DNA of 64,000 nucleotides from Streptomonospora alba. Lineage in GTDB: Bacteria > Actinomycetota > Actinomycetes > Streptosporangiales > Streptosporangiaceae. The stretch lies in NCBI RefSeq assembly GCF_000826685.1, contig NZ_JROO01000018.1, positions 1 to 64,000 of the forward strand, given 5' to 3'. Under the pieces are notes generated by a model that saw only the letters and a list, made by a program, of their open reading frames with translations, did not search any database and had not been told where the DNA came from. A program made the position numbers and the translations under genes. Within the stretch, counting starts at the first letter, position 1; each line of letters begins with the position of its first letter. This document shows positions 1 through 7,702 of this stretch, piece by piece.

Positions 1-738
1 CTTGACGTAGTTCAACCCCTTCTGTTTTGCCCGGGCCTCCAGCGATTCGGCGACGCCGTCGTCCTGGAAGGCGGAGCGCTCGGGGTGGCGCTCCAAGGCG
101 TTGTCGTCGAGGGTGACCTTGCCGTCCAGGGCGAGGATGCGGCCGTCGGAGGTGCGAACCAGGGGGTTGACCTCGACCAGAGTGGCGTCCTCCTCCCGGG
201 CCACCTCCCACAGCCGCTGCAGCACGACCGCGGTGGGCGGGTGGACCTCCTGGGGCAGGCCCGCCTTTTCGCAGATGGCCAGGGCGGTGTCGCGGTCCAG
301 GCCGCCGAGCGCGTCGACGGGGGTGCGCACCACGGCTTCGGGTCGCTTCTCGGCGACCTCCTCGATCTCGACACCGCCCTCGGCGGAGCAGATCGACAGG
401 AAGCTCCGATTGGCGCGGTCCAGCAGGAAGGAGACGTAGTACTCCTCCGCGATGTCGCTGGCCTCCTCGATCAGGACCCGGTGCACCGTGTGCCCCTTGA
501 TGTCCATGCCGAGGATCTGTTCGGCCTTGGCGCGGGCGTCGGCGGGGTCGTCGGCGACCTTCACGCCGCCGGCCTTGCCGCGCCCGCCGGCTTTGACCTG
601 GGCCTTGACGACGACTTTGCCGCCCAGGCGGGCGGCACTGAGTTCGGCCTGCTCAGGCGAGGTGGCCAGCTGGCGTTCGGCCAGCGGCACCTCGTGGTCT
701 CCGAACAGTTGCTTGGCTTCGTACTCGTAGAGGTCCAC
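1..738 (-). CDS. sucC: Succinyl-CoA ligase (ADP-forming) beta subunit, 3' truncated by window edge
   Basis: Succinyl-CoA synthetase beta subunit, the ATP-grasp half of the TCA-cycle enzyme converting succinyl-CoA to succinate with ATP formation in the cytosol. The visible 246 residues begin MDLYEYEAKQLF and include the KAQVKAGGRGKAGGV nucleotide loop and LVEVNPLV, all standard for SucC. I chose GTG at 738 because AGGAGG lies just upstream (743-748) and the homologous N-terminus starts there. The rest of the gene, and presumably sucD, lie left of the window. It is divergent from the oxalate-type transporter and shares a 221-bp promoter region with it that holds operator-like repeats, so co-regulation is possible but not shown. 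Confidence 0.93.
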   Translation of the reverse strand, partial: MDLYEYEAKQLFGDHEVPLAERQLATSPEQAELSAARLGGKVVVKAQVKAGGRGKAGGVKVADDPADARAKAEQILGMDIKGHTVHRVLIEEASDIAEEYYVSFLLDRANRSFLSICSAEGGVEIEEVAEKRPEAVVRTPVDALGGLDRDTALAICEKAGLPQEVHPPTAVVLQRLWEVAREEDATLVEVNPLVRTSDGRILALDGKVTLDDNALERHPERSAFQDDGVAESLEARAKQKGLNYVK

Positions 739-796
739 CGAGCCTCCTCGGCATCGCTGTGTCTTCCGGGACCCTCCCTCCACTGTCATACGCGAG

Positions 797-827
797 ATCG
801 TATGCAGTATGCAATACCGCTATACGA
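797..827. promoter_or_regulatory. Operator-like double repeat in the sucC / OFA transporter divergent region
   Basis: Contains GTATGCAGTAT (800-810), which recurs exactly at 2370-2380. On the reverse strand a second, overlapping CGGTATTGCATAC lies beside it. The stretch is AT-rich against its surroundings. I infer a regulator site, perhaps for a GntR/FCD-type protein; no such regulator gene is in the window. Confidence 0.5.
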
Positions 828-917
828 GACTCCGCATCGCGGAAGTCAGCACTGGCGACGAATCGCTGTGAATCTGCGAAAGAGACGCCACCCCTCTTCT
901 CATCTTCGGTTCATCGA

Positions 918-935
918 CGCATACTGTATACCGTC
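918..935. promoter_or_regulatory. Operator-like site just upstream of the OFA transporter
   Basis: Reads CGCATACTGTATACCG. Its reverse complement, CGGTATACAGTATGCG, matches the sites at 797-827 and 2361-2382. It ends about 25 bases before the transporter start codon, so a bound protein would block transcription or initiation there. Confidence 0.5.
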
Positions 936-959
936 AACTGACGTTGTGAGGTGCGCCAT

Positions 960-2330
960 ATGAACCAGCCACCCCCCGCTGCCGCGCCGGCGGGCCACCT
1001 GGTCTCCCCTTACGTCCCCGCCCCGCGCGACGGCGAGCTGCACGACTGGAGCGGGCGCCGCTACGCCGTGGGGCGCCCGGCCCGCGAGCTGGCCGGCACC
1101 GACCGCGCGGTTCCGGCGGCCCGGGCGGTCGCGGCGGTGTCCGCGATCGGTGTTCTGCAGTTCGGCTACGGCGCCGCCGTGCCGCTGCTGGTGGCCGCCC
1201 ACGGCTGGAGTCCGGCAGCGGCGCTGCTGCCCTTCGCGCTGTGGGCACTGGTCCAGGGCGGCAGCGCCTGGCCGATCGCGCGGCTGCGCGAACGCGGTCT
1301 GCTGCCCCCGGCGCGGGCCATCGTGGCCGGCGCGCCACTGTGCGCCGCCGCGCTCGCGGCGGTCGGCCTCGGCGGCGGACTCGGCTGGATGCTGCTGGCC
1401 TACGCTCTGGTCGGCGGGCTGGGAGCCGGACTCGTCTACCACTCCGGCGTGCACGTGGTCGCGGCCTGGTACCCCGAGCGCCCGACCACCCCCGCGGTGT
1501 GGGCCGGGGCCGGATTCGCCCTGGGCGCGGTCCCCCTGGTCGTCGGCCTCTCCCTGGCCCAGCCCGCCCACCTGGCCGCCGCGCCGTGGCTGGGCGTGGC
1601 GGTGGCGTGCGTGGTGGCCGCCGCCGGTGCCGGACTGCGCACACCCCCGCCGCGCTGGTGGCCTCCCGAGACCGATCCGCGCGACTGGGCACTGCGCCGT
1701 CGCGAGCCCGTCGCCTGCTACGACCACTCCGCCGCCCAGGCCTGGCGCAGCGGCGCCCTGCCCGGTCTGCACGCGGTGGTGGCGCTGGCCGGCGCCGCCG
1801 CCCTGGTGAACCTGGCGGTACTGCCGATGCTGCTGGCCGACCGCGGCCTGGCCCCCGGTGCCGTCGCCGCGGCGCTGGCGGTGCTCGTCGCCTCCAGCGG
1901 CCTGGGACGCGCCGCCGCCGGGCGCTGGGGCGAGCGCGTGGGCCGGCGGCGCATCCTCGTCGCCGCGCTGGCCGCGGGCGGAGCCGCCCAGTTCGGTTTG
2001 GCCTGTGCCGCGCTGACGGGATCAGCCGCCGCCCTGGTGCTCCTGGCGATACCGGCGGGCATCGGCGGAGGCTGCTGCTATCCGCTCACCAGGACACTGG
2101 CCCACGACTTCTTCGGCAGCCGCGACAGCGCCGACATCCCCGGCCTCGTCTACAGCGCCAAGGCGCTGGGCGGGCTCGCGGGCGTGGGCGGGGCGGCGGC
2201 CCTGATCGCCCTGGCACCGCATGCGGGGCCCGTACTGTGCCTGATCTGCGCAGGTCTGGCGGGCTTGGGCGCGGCCGCGGTCGCGGCCCGGCTGCGGCGC
2301 CCGGTACCTATTCGCACCCTTCCGCTCTAG
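960..2330 (+). CDS. OFA-family MFS transporter (oxalate/formate-type)
   Basis: Major facilitator protein of 456 residues with about 12 hydrophobic segments, resembling the oxalate:formate antiporter (OFA) family. In the operon context it probably imports oxalate or a similar dicarboxylate. A charged N-terminal tail of about 60 residues precedes TM1. The loop GRWGERVGRRR and the segment TRTLAHDFFGSRD fit the central and later cytoplasmic loops of MFS/OFA proteins. ATG at 960 is preferred over GTG at 951 because GAGG (947-950) is correctly spaced only for the former. It is followed 74 bases later by the ThDP enzyme, with an operator-like site between. Substrate is inferred from neighbours; the fold is clear. 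Confidence 0.8.
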   Translation: MNQPPPAAAPAGHLVSPYVPAPRDGELHDWSGRRYAVGRPARELAGTDRAVPAARAVAAVSAIGVLQFGYGAAVPLLVAAHGWSPAAALLPFALWALVQGGSAWPIARLRERGLLPPARAIVAGAPLCAAALAAVGLGGGLGWMLLAYALVGGLGAGLVYHSGVHVVAAWYPERPTTPAVWAGAGFALGAVPLVVGLSLAQPAHLAAAPWLGVAVACVVAAAGAGLRTPPPRWWPPETDPRDWALRRREPVACYDHSAAQAWRSGALPGLHAVVALAGAAALVNLAVLPMLLADRGLAPGAVAAALAVLVASSGLGRAAAGRWGERVGRRRILVAALAAGGAAQFGLACAALTGSAAALVLLAIPAGIGGGCCYPLTRTLAHDFFGSRDSADIPGLVYSAKALGGLAGVGGAAALIALAPHAGPVLCLICAGLAGLGAAAVAARLRRPVPIRTLPL

Positions 2331-2360
2331 ACACCGATCGGGGGGTCGTGTAGCAATGGA

Positions 2361-2382
2361 AACCATACGGTATGCAGTATCC
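2361..2382. promoter_or_regulatory. Operator-like repeat ahead of the ThDP gene
   Basis: CCATACGGTATGCAGTATCC: two overlapping half-sites, sharing GTATGCAGTAT exactly with 800-810. It suggests a separate regulated promoter for the ThDP-frc-ligase genes, or a roadblock within the operon. The ribosome-binding site AAGGAG follows at 2387-2392. Confidence 0.5.
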
Positions 2383-2404
2383 AATAAAGGAGATGTGTGC
2401 TCAG

Positions 2405-4093
2405 ATGACTGACGACAAGGGTGGGGACACCACGATCTCCGGCGGCCACCTGGTCGCCAAGGCCCTCAAGGCCGAGGGGGTCGATGTGATCTTCACACTC
2501 TGCGGCGGCCACATCATCGACATCTACGACGGGTGTGCCGATGAGGGCATCGACGTCATCGACGTCCGCCACGAGCAGGTGGCGGCCCACGCCGCCGACG
2601 GCTACGCGCGGGTGACCGGCAAACCCGGCTGCGCTGTGGTCACCGCCGGGCCCGGCACGACCGACTCCGTCACCGGCATCGCCAACGCCTACCGCGCCGA
2701 GAGCCCGCTGCTGGTCATCGGCGGACAGGGGGCACTCAGCCAGCACAAGATGGGATCGCTGCAGGACCTTCCGCACGTCGACATGATCGGGCCCATCTCC
2801 AAGTTCGCCGCCACGGTTCCGCACACCGAGCGGGTGGCCGACCTGGTCTCGATGGCCTTCCGGGAGTCGATGAGCGGCGCACCCGGACCCTCCTTCCTGG
2901 AGATCCCGCGCGACATTCTGGACGCCTCCGTGCCGGTGGATTCGGCCCGGGTACCCGAGGCCGGCCACTACCGCGCCTCCACCCGCCAGGCCGGCGACCC
3001 CGACTCGATCGAGCGCCTGGCCGAGCTGCTGGTGCGCTCCGAGCGCCCCAGCATCCTGCTGGGCAACCAGGTCCAGACCACGCACGCCACCGAGTCGGCC
3101 GTCGACCTGGTGCGCACGCTCAACGTCCCGGCCTACATGAACGGCGGCGGCCGCGGCACCCTGCCCCCCGGCGACCCGCACCACTTCCAGCTCTCGCGGC
3201 GCCACGCCTTCTCCAACTCCGACCTGATCATCATCGTCGGGACCCCCTTCGACTTCCGCATGGGCTACGGCAAGCGGCTCTCGACCGACGCCACGGTGGT
3301 GCAGATCGACCTCTCCTACGCCACCGTCGGCAAGAACCGCGACATCGACCTGGGCATCGTCGGCGACGCCGACGTCATCCTCTCCTCGGTGCTGCAGGCC
3401 ACCTCCGCCTACGGCGACAACGGCGCGCAGGGCCGCAAGACCTGGATGGAGGAGCTGCGCCAGGAGGAGAACAAGGCGATGGAGAAGCGGGCGCCCCTGC
3501 TGGCCTCCGACTCCACCCCCATCCACCCCTACCGCCTGGTCAGCGAGATCAACGACTTCCTGACCGAGGACTCCATCTACATCGGCGACGGCGGCGACGT
3601 CGTCACCTTCTCCGGCCAGGTGGTCCAGCCCAAGTCGCCCGGACACTGGCTGGACCCGGGCCCCCTGGGCACGCTGGGCGTCGGCGTCCCCTTCGTGATG
3701 GCCACCAAGTACGCCCGCCCGGACAAGGAGGTCGTCGCGCTCTTCGGCGACGGCGCCTTCAGCCTCACCGGCTGGGACTTCGAGACGCTGGTGCGCTTCG
3801 ACATGCCCTTCATCGGGATCATCGGCAACAACTCCTCGATGAACCAGATCCGCTACGGCCAGATCGCCAAGTACGGCGCCGACCGCGGCGAGATCGGCAA
3901 CACGCTGGGCGACGTGCGCTACTCGGAGTTCGCCAAGATGCTGGGCGGCTACGGCGAGGAGGTCTACGAGCCCGGCGAGATCGCGCCGGCGCTGCGGCGC
4001 GCCCGGGAGTCCGGCAAACCCTCGCTGATCAACGTCTGGATCGACCCGGAGGTCTACGCGCCGGGGACGATGAACCAGACCATGTACAAGTAG
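2405..4093 (+). CDS. ThDP-dependent enzyme, candidate oxalyl-CoA decarboxylase-like or 2-hydroxyacyl-CoA lyase-like
   Basis: Thiamine-diphosphate enzyme of 562 residues with the acetolactate-synthase fold: pyrimidine domain about 10-180 with the activating Glu57 in RHEQ, a central domain, and a pyrophosphate domain whose metal motif begins GDG at 448 and ends NN about 25 residues later. Beside frc and an OFA transporter, the obvious role is decarboxylation of oxalyl-CoA to formyl-CoA. However, the Tyr-Glu pair described for Oxalobacter Oxc is not evident (SLQDLPHVDM is there instead). After GDG it reads AFSLTGWDFETL rather than the AFGFSGMEIETI of canonical Oxc. It may therefore be a divergent Oxc, a lyase, or an acetolactate-synthase relative. 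ATG 2405 was chosen with AAGGAG at 2387-2392 (12-base gap); ATG 2393 is the alternative. Confidence 0.75.
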   Translation: MTDDKGGDTTISGGHLVAKALKAEGVDVIFTLCGGHIIDIYDGCADEGIDVIDVRHEQVAAHAADGYARVTGKPGCAVVTAGPGTTDSVTGIANAYRAESPLLVIGGQGALSQHKMGSLQDLPHVDMIGPISKFAATVPHTERVADLVSMAFRESMSGAPGPSFLEIPRDILDASVPVDSARVPEAGHYRASTRQAGDPDSIERLAELLVRSERPSILLGNQVQTTHATESAVDLVRTLNVPAYMNGGGRGTLPPGDPHHFQLSRRHAFSNSDLIIIVGTPFDFRMGYGKRLSTDATVVQIDLSYATVGKNRDIDLGIVGDADVILSSVLQATSAYGDNGAQGRKTWMEELRQEENKAMEKRAPLLASDSTPIHPYRLVSEINDFLTEDSIYIGDGGDVVTFSGQVVQPKSPGHWLDPGPLGTLGVGVPFVMATKYARPDKEVVALFGDGAFSLTGWDFETLVRFDMPFIGIIGNNSSMNQIRYGQIAKYGADRGEIGNTLGDVRYSEFAKMLGGYGEEVYEPGEIAPALRRARESGKPSLINVWIDPEVYAPGTMNQTMYK

Positions 4094-4108
4094 GCGGTGA
4101 GGATCCAC

Positions 4109-5338
4109 ATGAGCAAGGCACTAGACGGGGTCCGGGTCCTGGACATGACCCACGTGCAGTCAGGACCCTCGGCCACCCAGATCCTGGGCTGGCTCGGCGC
4201 CGACGTGGTCAAGCTGGAGGCCCCCGCGGGCGACGTCACGCGGCGCCAACTGCGCGACCTCCCCGACGTCGACAGCCTCTACTTCACGATGCTCAACGGC
4301 AACAAGCGCAGCATCACGCTCAACACCAAGAGCGACGAGGGCCGGCGCCTCTTCCTGGACCTGGTCAAGCGCAGCGACGTGCTGGTGGAGAACTTCGCGC
4401 CGGGGGCACTGGACCGGATGGGCTTCACCTGGGAGACGCTGCACGAGGCCAATCCCCGCCTGATCTACGCCTCGATCAAGGGGTTCGGTCCCGGTGCCTA
4501 CGCCGATTTCAAGGCCTACGAGGTCATCGCCCAGGCCATGGGCGGCTCGATGAGCACCACGGGCTTCGAGGAGGGTCCCCCCACGGCCACGGGCGCCCAG
4601 ATCGGCGATTCGGGCACAGGAATGCATACAGTAGCCGGTATCCTCGCGGCGCTGTACCAGCGCACAAGCACCGGCACGGGCCAGCGGGTCGAGGTCGCCA
4701 TGCAGGACTCGGTTCTCAACCTGTGCCGGGTCAAGCTGCGTGACCAGCAGCGCCTCACGCACGGCCCGCTCAACGAGTACCCCAACTCCGACTTCGGCGA
4801 CGAGGTTCCGCGCTCGGGCAACGCCTCGGGCGGCGGCCAGCCCGGCTGGGCTGTGCGCACGGCCCCCGGCGGAGCCAACGACTACGTCTACGTCATCATC
4901 CAGCCGACCGGCTGGGAGCACATCACCCGCATCATCGGCCGGCCCGAGCTGGCGAGCGACCCCGAGTGGGCCACCCCCGAGGCGCGGCTGGACAAGCTCG
5001 ACAAGTGCTTCAGCCTCATCGAGGAGTGGTCCTCCAAGCTGCCCAAGTGGGACGTGCTCGCAGCGCTCAACGAGCACAACATCCCCTGCGGGCCGATCCT
5101 GTCGACCAAGGAGATCATCGAGGACCCCACTCTCAACGAGAACGGGATCGTCGCAACGGTCGAACACCCCCAGCGCGGCGCCTACAAGACCGTGGGCCTG
5201 CCCATGCGGATGTCGGACTCCCCCGCCGACATCGGCCGCTCCCCCCTGCTCGGCGAGCACAACTCCCAGGTCTACCAGGACGAGCTGGGGCTGACCGCCG
5301 AGGACCTCGACGCCCTCAAGACGAACGGAGTGATCTGA
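4109..5338 (+). CDS. frc: Formyl-CoA:oxalate CoA-transferase
   Basis: Class III (CaiB/BaiF) CoA-transferase, 409 residues, moving CoA from formyl-CoA to oxalate to give oxalyl-CoA and formate. It follows E. coli and Oxalobacter Frc closely, including VQSGPS near the N-terminus, QLRDLPDVDSLYFTMLNGNK at 47-66, the catalytic Asp167 in IGDSGTGMH, and the mobile glycine loop GGGQ at 241-244. Usual family length is about 415-430. ATG 4109 has GGTGAGGA just upstream; GTG 4097 is a weaker alternative. The gene starts 15 bases after the ThDP stop and ends 4 bases before the next gene. Codons 172-174 (CAT ACA GTA) are unusual here and form an operator-like sequence. Confidence 0.92.
   Translation: MSKALDGVRVLDMTHVQSGPSATQILGWLGADVVKLEAPAGDVTRRQLRDLPDVDSLYFTMLNGNKRSITLNTKSDEGRRLFLDLVKRSDVLVENFAPGALDRMGFTWETLHEANPRLIYASIKGFGPGAYADFKAYEVIAQAMGGSMSTTGFEEGPPTATGAQIGDSGTGMHTVAGILAALYQRTSTGTGQRVEVAMQDSVLNLCRVKLRDQQRLTHGPLNEYPNSDFGDEVPRSGNASGGGQPGWAVRTAPGGANDYVYVIIQPTGWEHITRIIGRPELASDPEWATPEARLDKLDKCFSLIEEWSSKLPKWDVLAALNEHNIPCGPILSTKEIIEDPTLNENGIVATVEHPQRGAYKTVGLPMRMSDSPADIGRSPLLGEHNSQVYQDELGLTAEDLDALKTNGVI
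4624..4636. promoter_or_regulatory. Possible intragenic operator copy inside frc
   Basis: GCATACAGTAGCC matches 10 of 13 bases of GTATACAGTATGC, the reverse complement of the site at 918-935. It is built from A/T-ending codons (CAT ACA GTA) in a gene that otherwise uses GC-ending ones. Seen in sequence; function is speculative. Confidence 0.25.
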
Positions 5339-5342
5339 GAAG

Positions 5343-7484
5343 ATGGCAACGGAATCCGGCTACGATCGCGAAGCCGTCCGCGCCGTGCTCGACCGGGCCC
5401 GCTCCGAGGGCCGCAGCGCGCTGACCGCCCCCGAGGGCAAGGCGCTGGCCGAGGCCTACGGCATTCCCATCCCCGGCGAGGCGCTGGCCACCAGTGCCGA
5501 CGAGGCCGTGTCGCTGGCCGTGGAGCTGGGCCTGCCCGTGGTCGCCAAGATCGTCTCTCCCGAGATCCTGCACAAGACCGACGCCGGAGGCGTCGAGGTC
5601 GGGCTCTCCTCGGCCGAGGAGGTCAAGGCCGCCTACCAGCGCATCGTCGACAACGCCCGGGCCTACGACCCCAAGGCCACGATCGAGGGCGTGCAGGTGC
5701 AGCAGATGGTGGGCGGGGGCCAAGAGGTCCTCATCGGCGCCACCACCGATCCCACCTTCGGCAAGGTCGTCGTCTTCGGCCTCGGCGGGGTCCTGGTGGA
5801 GGTGCTCAAGGACGTCTCCTTCCGCCTGGCCCCCGTCTCGGCCGAGGAGGCCCGCGCACAGATCGGCGACATCAAGGCCGCCGAGGTGCTCACGGGCGTA
5901 CGCGGAAGCGAGCCGGTGGACACCGACCGCTTGGCCGACGTCATCACCCGGCTGTCGGACCTGGTCACCGACTTCCCCGAGATCTCCGAGGCCGACCTCA
6001 ACCCGGTCTTCGCCTCGGGCTCGGGCAGCGTGGCCGCCGACCTGCGCTTCGTGCTCGACTTCGACCCGGCGCAGCCGCCGAAGCGGTTCACCACCGAGGA
6101 GATCCTCGCCTCGATGAACCGCATCTTCAAACCGCGCTCCATCGCGGTCATCGGCGCCTCCAACGAGCAGGGCAAGATCGGCAACTCGGTCATGCGCAAC
6201 ATCGTGGACGGCGGATACGCGGGACAGGTCTACCCGATCAACCCCAAGGCCGACGAGGTCTACGGCCGCACCTCCTACTCCACCATCGCCGACGCGCCCG
6301 ACGGCATCGACGTCGCGATCTTCACGATCCCGGCGAAGTTCGTCCCCGCGGCCCTGGAGGAGGCCGGCCGCCGGGGGGTCGCCGGCGCGATCCTGATCCC
6401 CTCCGGCTTCGCCGAGACCGGCGAGCAGGACCTGCAGGACGAGGTGCTGGCCATCGCCCGCCGCCACGGCGTGCGCCTGCTGGGGCCCAACATCTACGGC
6501 TACTACTACACCCCCGAGCACCTCTCGGCGACCTTCTGCACCCCCTACGACGTGGCCGGCGGCACCGCGCTGACCTCCCAGTCGGGCGGCATCGGCATGG
6601 CCATCCTGGGCTACAGCCGCAGCACCAGCACGGGCGTCTCGGCGATCGTGGGCGTGGGCAACAAGGCCGACATCGACGAGGACGACCTGCTGACGTTCTT
6701 CGGCCAGGACGACAACACCAACGCCATCGCGATGCACCTTGAGGACCTCAAGGACGGCCGCGCCTTCGTCCAGGCGGCCCGTGAAGTGGTCCCCAGGAAA
6801 CCGGTGGTGGTGCTCAAGGCCGGCCGGACCTCGGCGGGCGCGCGGGCCGCGGGCTCGCACACCGGCGCGCTGGCCGGCGACGACAAGGTCTACGACGACA
6901 TCCTGCGCCAGGCCGGCGTCGTGCGGGCGCCGGGGCTCAACGAGCTGCTGGAGTACGGCCGCGCCCTGCCGGTGCTGCCGACGCCCGCCGGCGAGAACGT
7001 CGTCATCATCACCGGCGCCGGGGGGTCGGGCGTGCTGCTCTCCGACGCGGTGGTCGACAACGGCCTGTCGCTGATGGAGATCCCGCCCGACCTCGACGAG
7101 TCGTTCCGGGCCTTCATCCCGCCCTTCGGTGCGGCGGGCAACCCCGTCGACATCACCGGCGGGGAGCCGCCCTCGACCTACGAGAAGACCATCCGGCTGG
7201 GCCTGGAGGATCCGCGGGTGCACGCGCTGATCCTGGGCTACTGGCACACGATCGTCACCCCGCCGATGGTCTTCGCCGAACTGGTGGCCGACGTGGTCGG
7301 CCAGGCCCGCGCCGCCGGCATCGACAAGCCGGTGGTCGCCTCCCTGTCGGGCGACACGGAGGTCGAGGCCGCCAGCGCCCACCTGTTCAAGCACGGTGTG
7401 GTGGCCTACCCCTACACCACGGAGAAGCCGGTACAAGTGCTCGGCGCCAAGTATCGCTGGGCGCGCTCGGCCGGGCTACTCTGA
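5343..7484 (+). CDS. Fused ADP-forming acyl-CoA synthetase (acetate-CoA ligase family)
   Basis: NDP-forming acyl-CoA synthetase of 713 residues in beta-alpha order. An ATP-grasp domain (about 1-240, with SPEILHKTDAGGV at 72-84) precedes a CoA-binding Rossmann domain (from about 260, RSIAVIGASNEQGKIGNSV) and a succinyl-CoA-synthetase-like domain carrying the phospho-His in GSHTGA (His506). Such enzymes interconvert acyl-CoA + ADP + Pi with acid + ATP. The start codon lies 4 bases after the frc stop, so it is translationally linked. In this operon it could salvage the formyl-CoA thioester as ATP or prime oxalate or formate with CoA; that is inference. The stop is followed by hairpins at 7518-7595. 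Confidence 0.88.
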   Translation: MATESGYDREAVRAVLDRARSEGRSALTAPEGKALAEAYGIPIPGEALATSADEAVSLAVELGLPVVAKIVSPEILHKTDAGGVEVGLSSAEEVKAAYQRIVDNARAYDPKATIEGVQVQQMVGGGQEVLIGATTDPTFGKVVVFGLGGVLVEVLKDVSFRLAPVSAEEARAQIGDIKAAEVLTGVRGSEPVDTDRLADVITRLSDLVTDFPEISEADLNPVFASGSGSVAADLRFVLDFDPAQPPKRFTTEEILASMNRIFKPRSIAVIGASNEQGKIGNSVMRNIVDGGYAGQVYPINPKADEVYGRTSYSTIADAPDGIDVAIFTIPAKFVPAALEEAGRRGVAGAILIPSGFAETGEQDLQDEVLAIARRHGVRLLGPNIYGYYYTPEHLSATFCTPYDVAGGTALTSQSGGIGMAILGYSRSTSTGVSAIVGVGNKADIDEDDLLTFFGQDDNTNAIAMHLEDLKDGRAFVQAAREVVPRKPVVVLKAGRTSAGARAAGSHTGALAGDDKVYDDILRQAGVVRAPGLNELLEYGRALPVLPTPAGENVVIITGAGGSGVLLSDAVVDNGLSLMEIPPDLDESFRAFIPPFGAAGNPVDITGGEPPSTYEKTIRLGLEDPRVHALILGYWHTIVTPPMVFAELVADVVGQARAAGIDKPVVASLSGDTEVEAASAHLFKHGVVAYPYTTEKPVQVLGAKYRWARSAGLL

Positions 7485-7517
7485 TCCCTTGATCATCTTC
7501 TGGTAACGCACGTCACA

Positions 7518-7595
7518 CCCGGTGGCCGCTGAGCCGCCACGAAGCGGTCACCGGGTACCTCCGCTGCGGCGGCCTCCGCCAGAGCCACCGCAGCG
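7518..7595 (+). terminator. Two GC-rich hairpins after the synthetase and in the leader of the next gene
   Basis: First hairpin: CCCGGTGGCCGCT (7518-7530) pairs with AGCGGTCACCGGG (7543-7555), 13 bp with one G-U. Second: CGCTGCGG (7562-7569) with CCGCAGCG (7588-7595), with an inner GGCGG/CCGCC stem. No T-run follows. It may terminate the oxalate operon, act as an attenuator for the transporter downstream, or both. Confidence 0.5.
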
Positions 7596-7702
7596 CAGAC
7601 CCCAGCCACCCCGCCGGCCGCAGGAAGGAGGCATCGCACGAAGGGGGCGAATGAGGGGGCAGCAAGCCCGCATCCGCGATCCAGCGAGGGAGAGCTCCAC
7701 GC

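Noticed and set aside
2405-4093. Naming the ThDP gene oxc outright
   Set aside because: Active-site sequence differs from characterised oxalyl-CoA decarboxylases; context alone is not enough.
2327-7436. Long open frames on the reverse strand opposite the oxalate operon (similar ones oppose most genes here)
   Set aside because: Products are Gly/Ala/Arg/Val-rich with no family resemblance. They arise from GC-rich third codon positions of the genes on the other strand.
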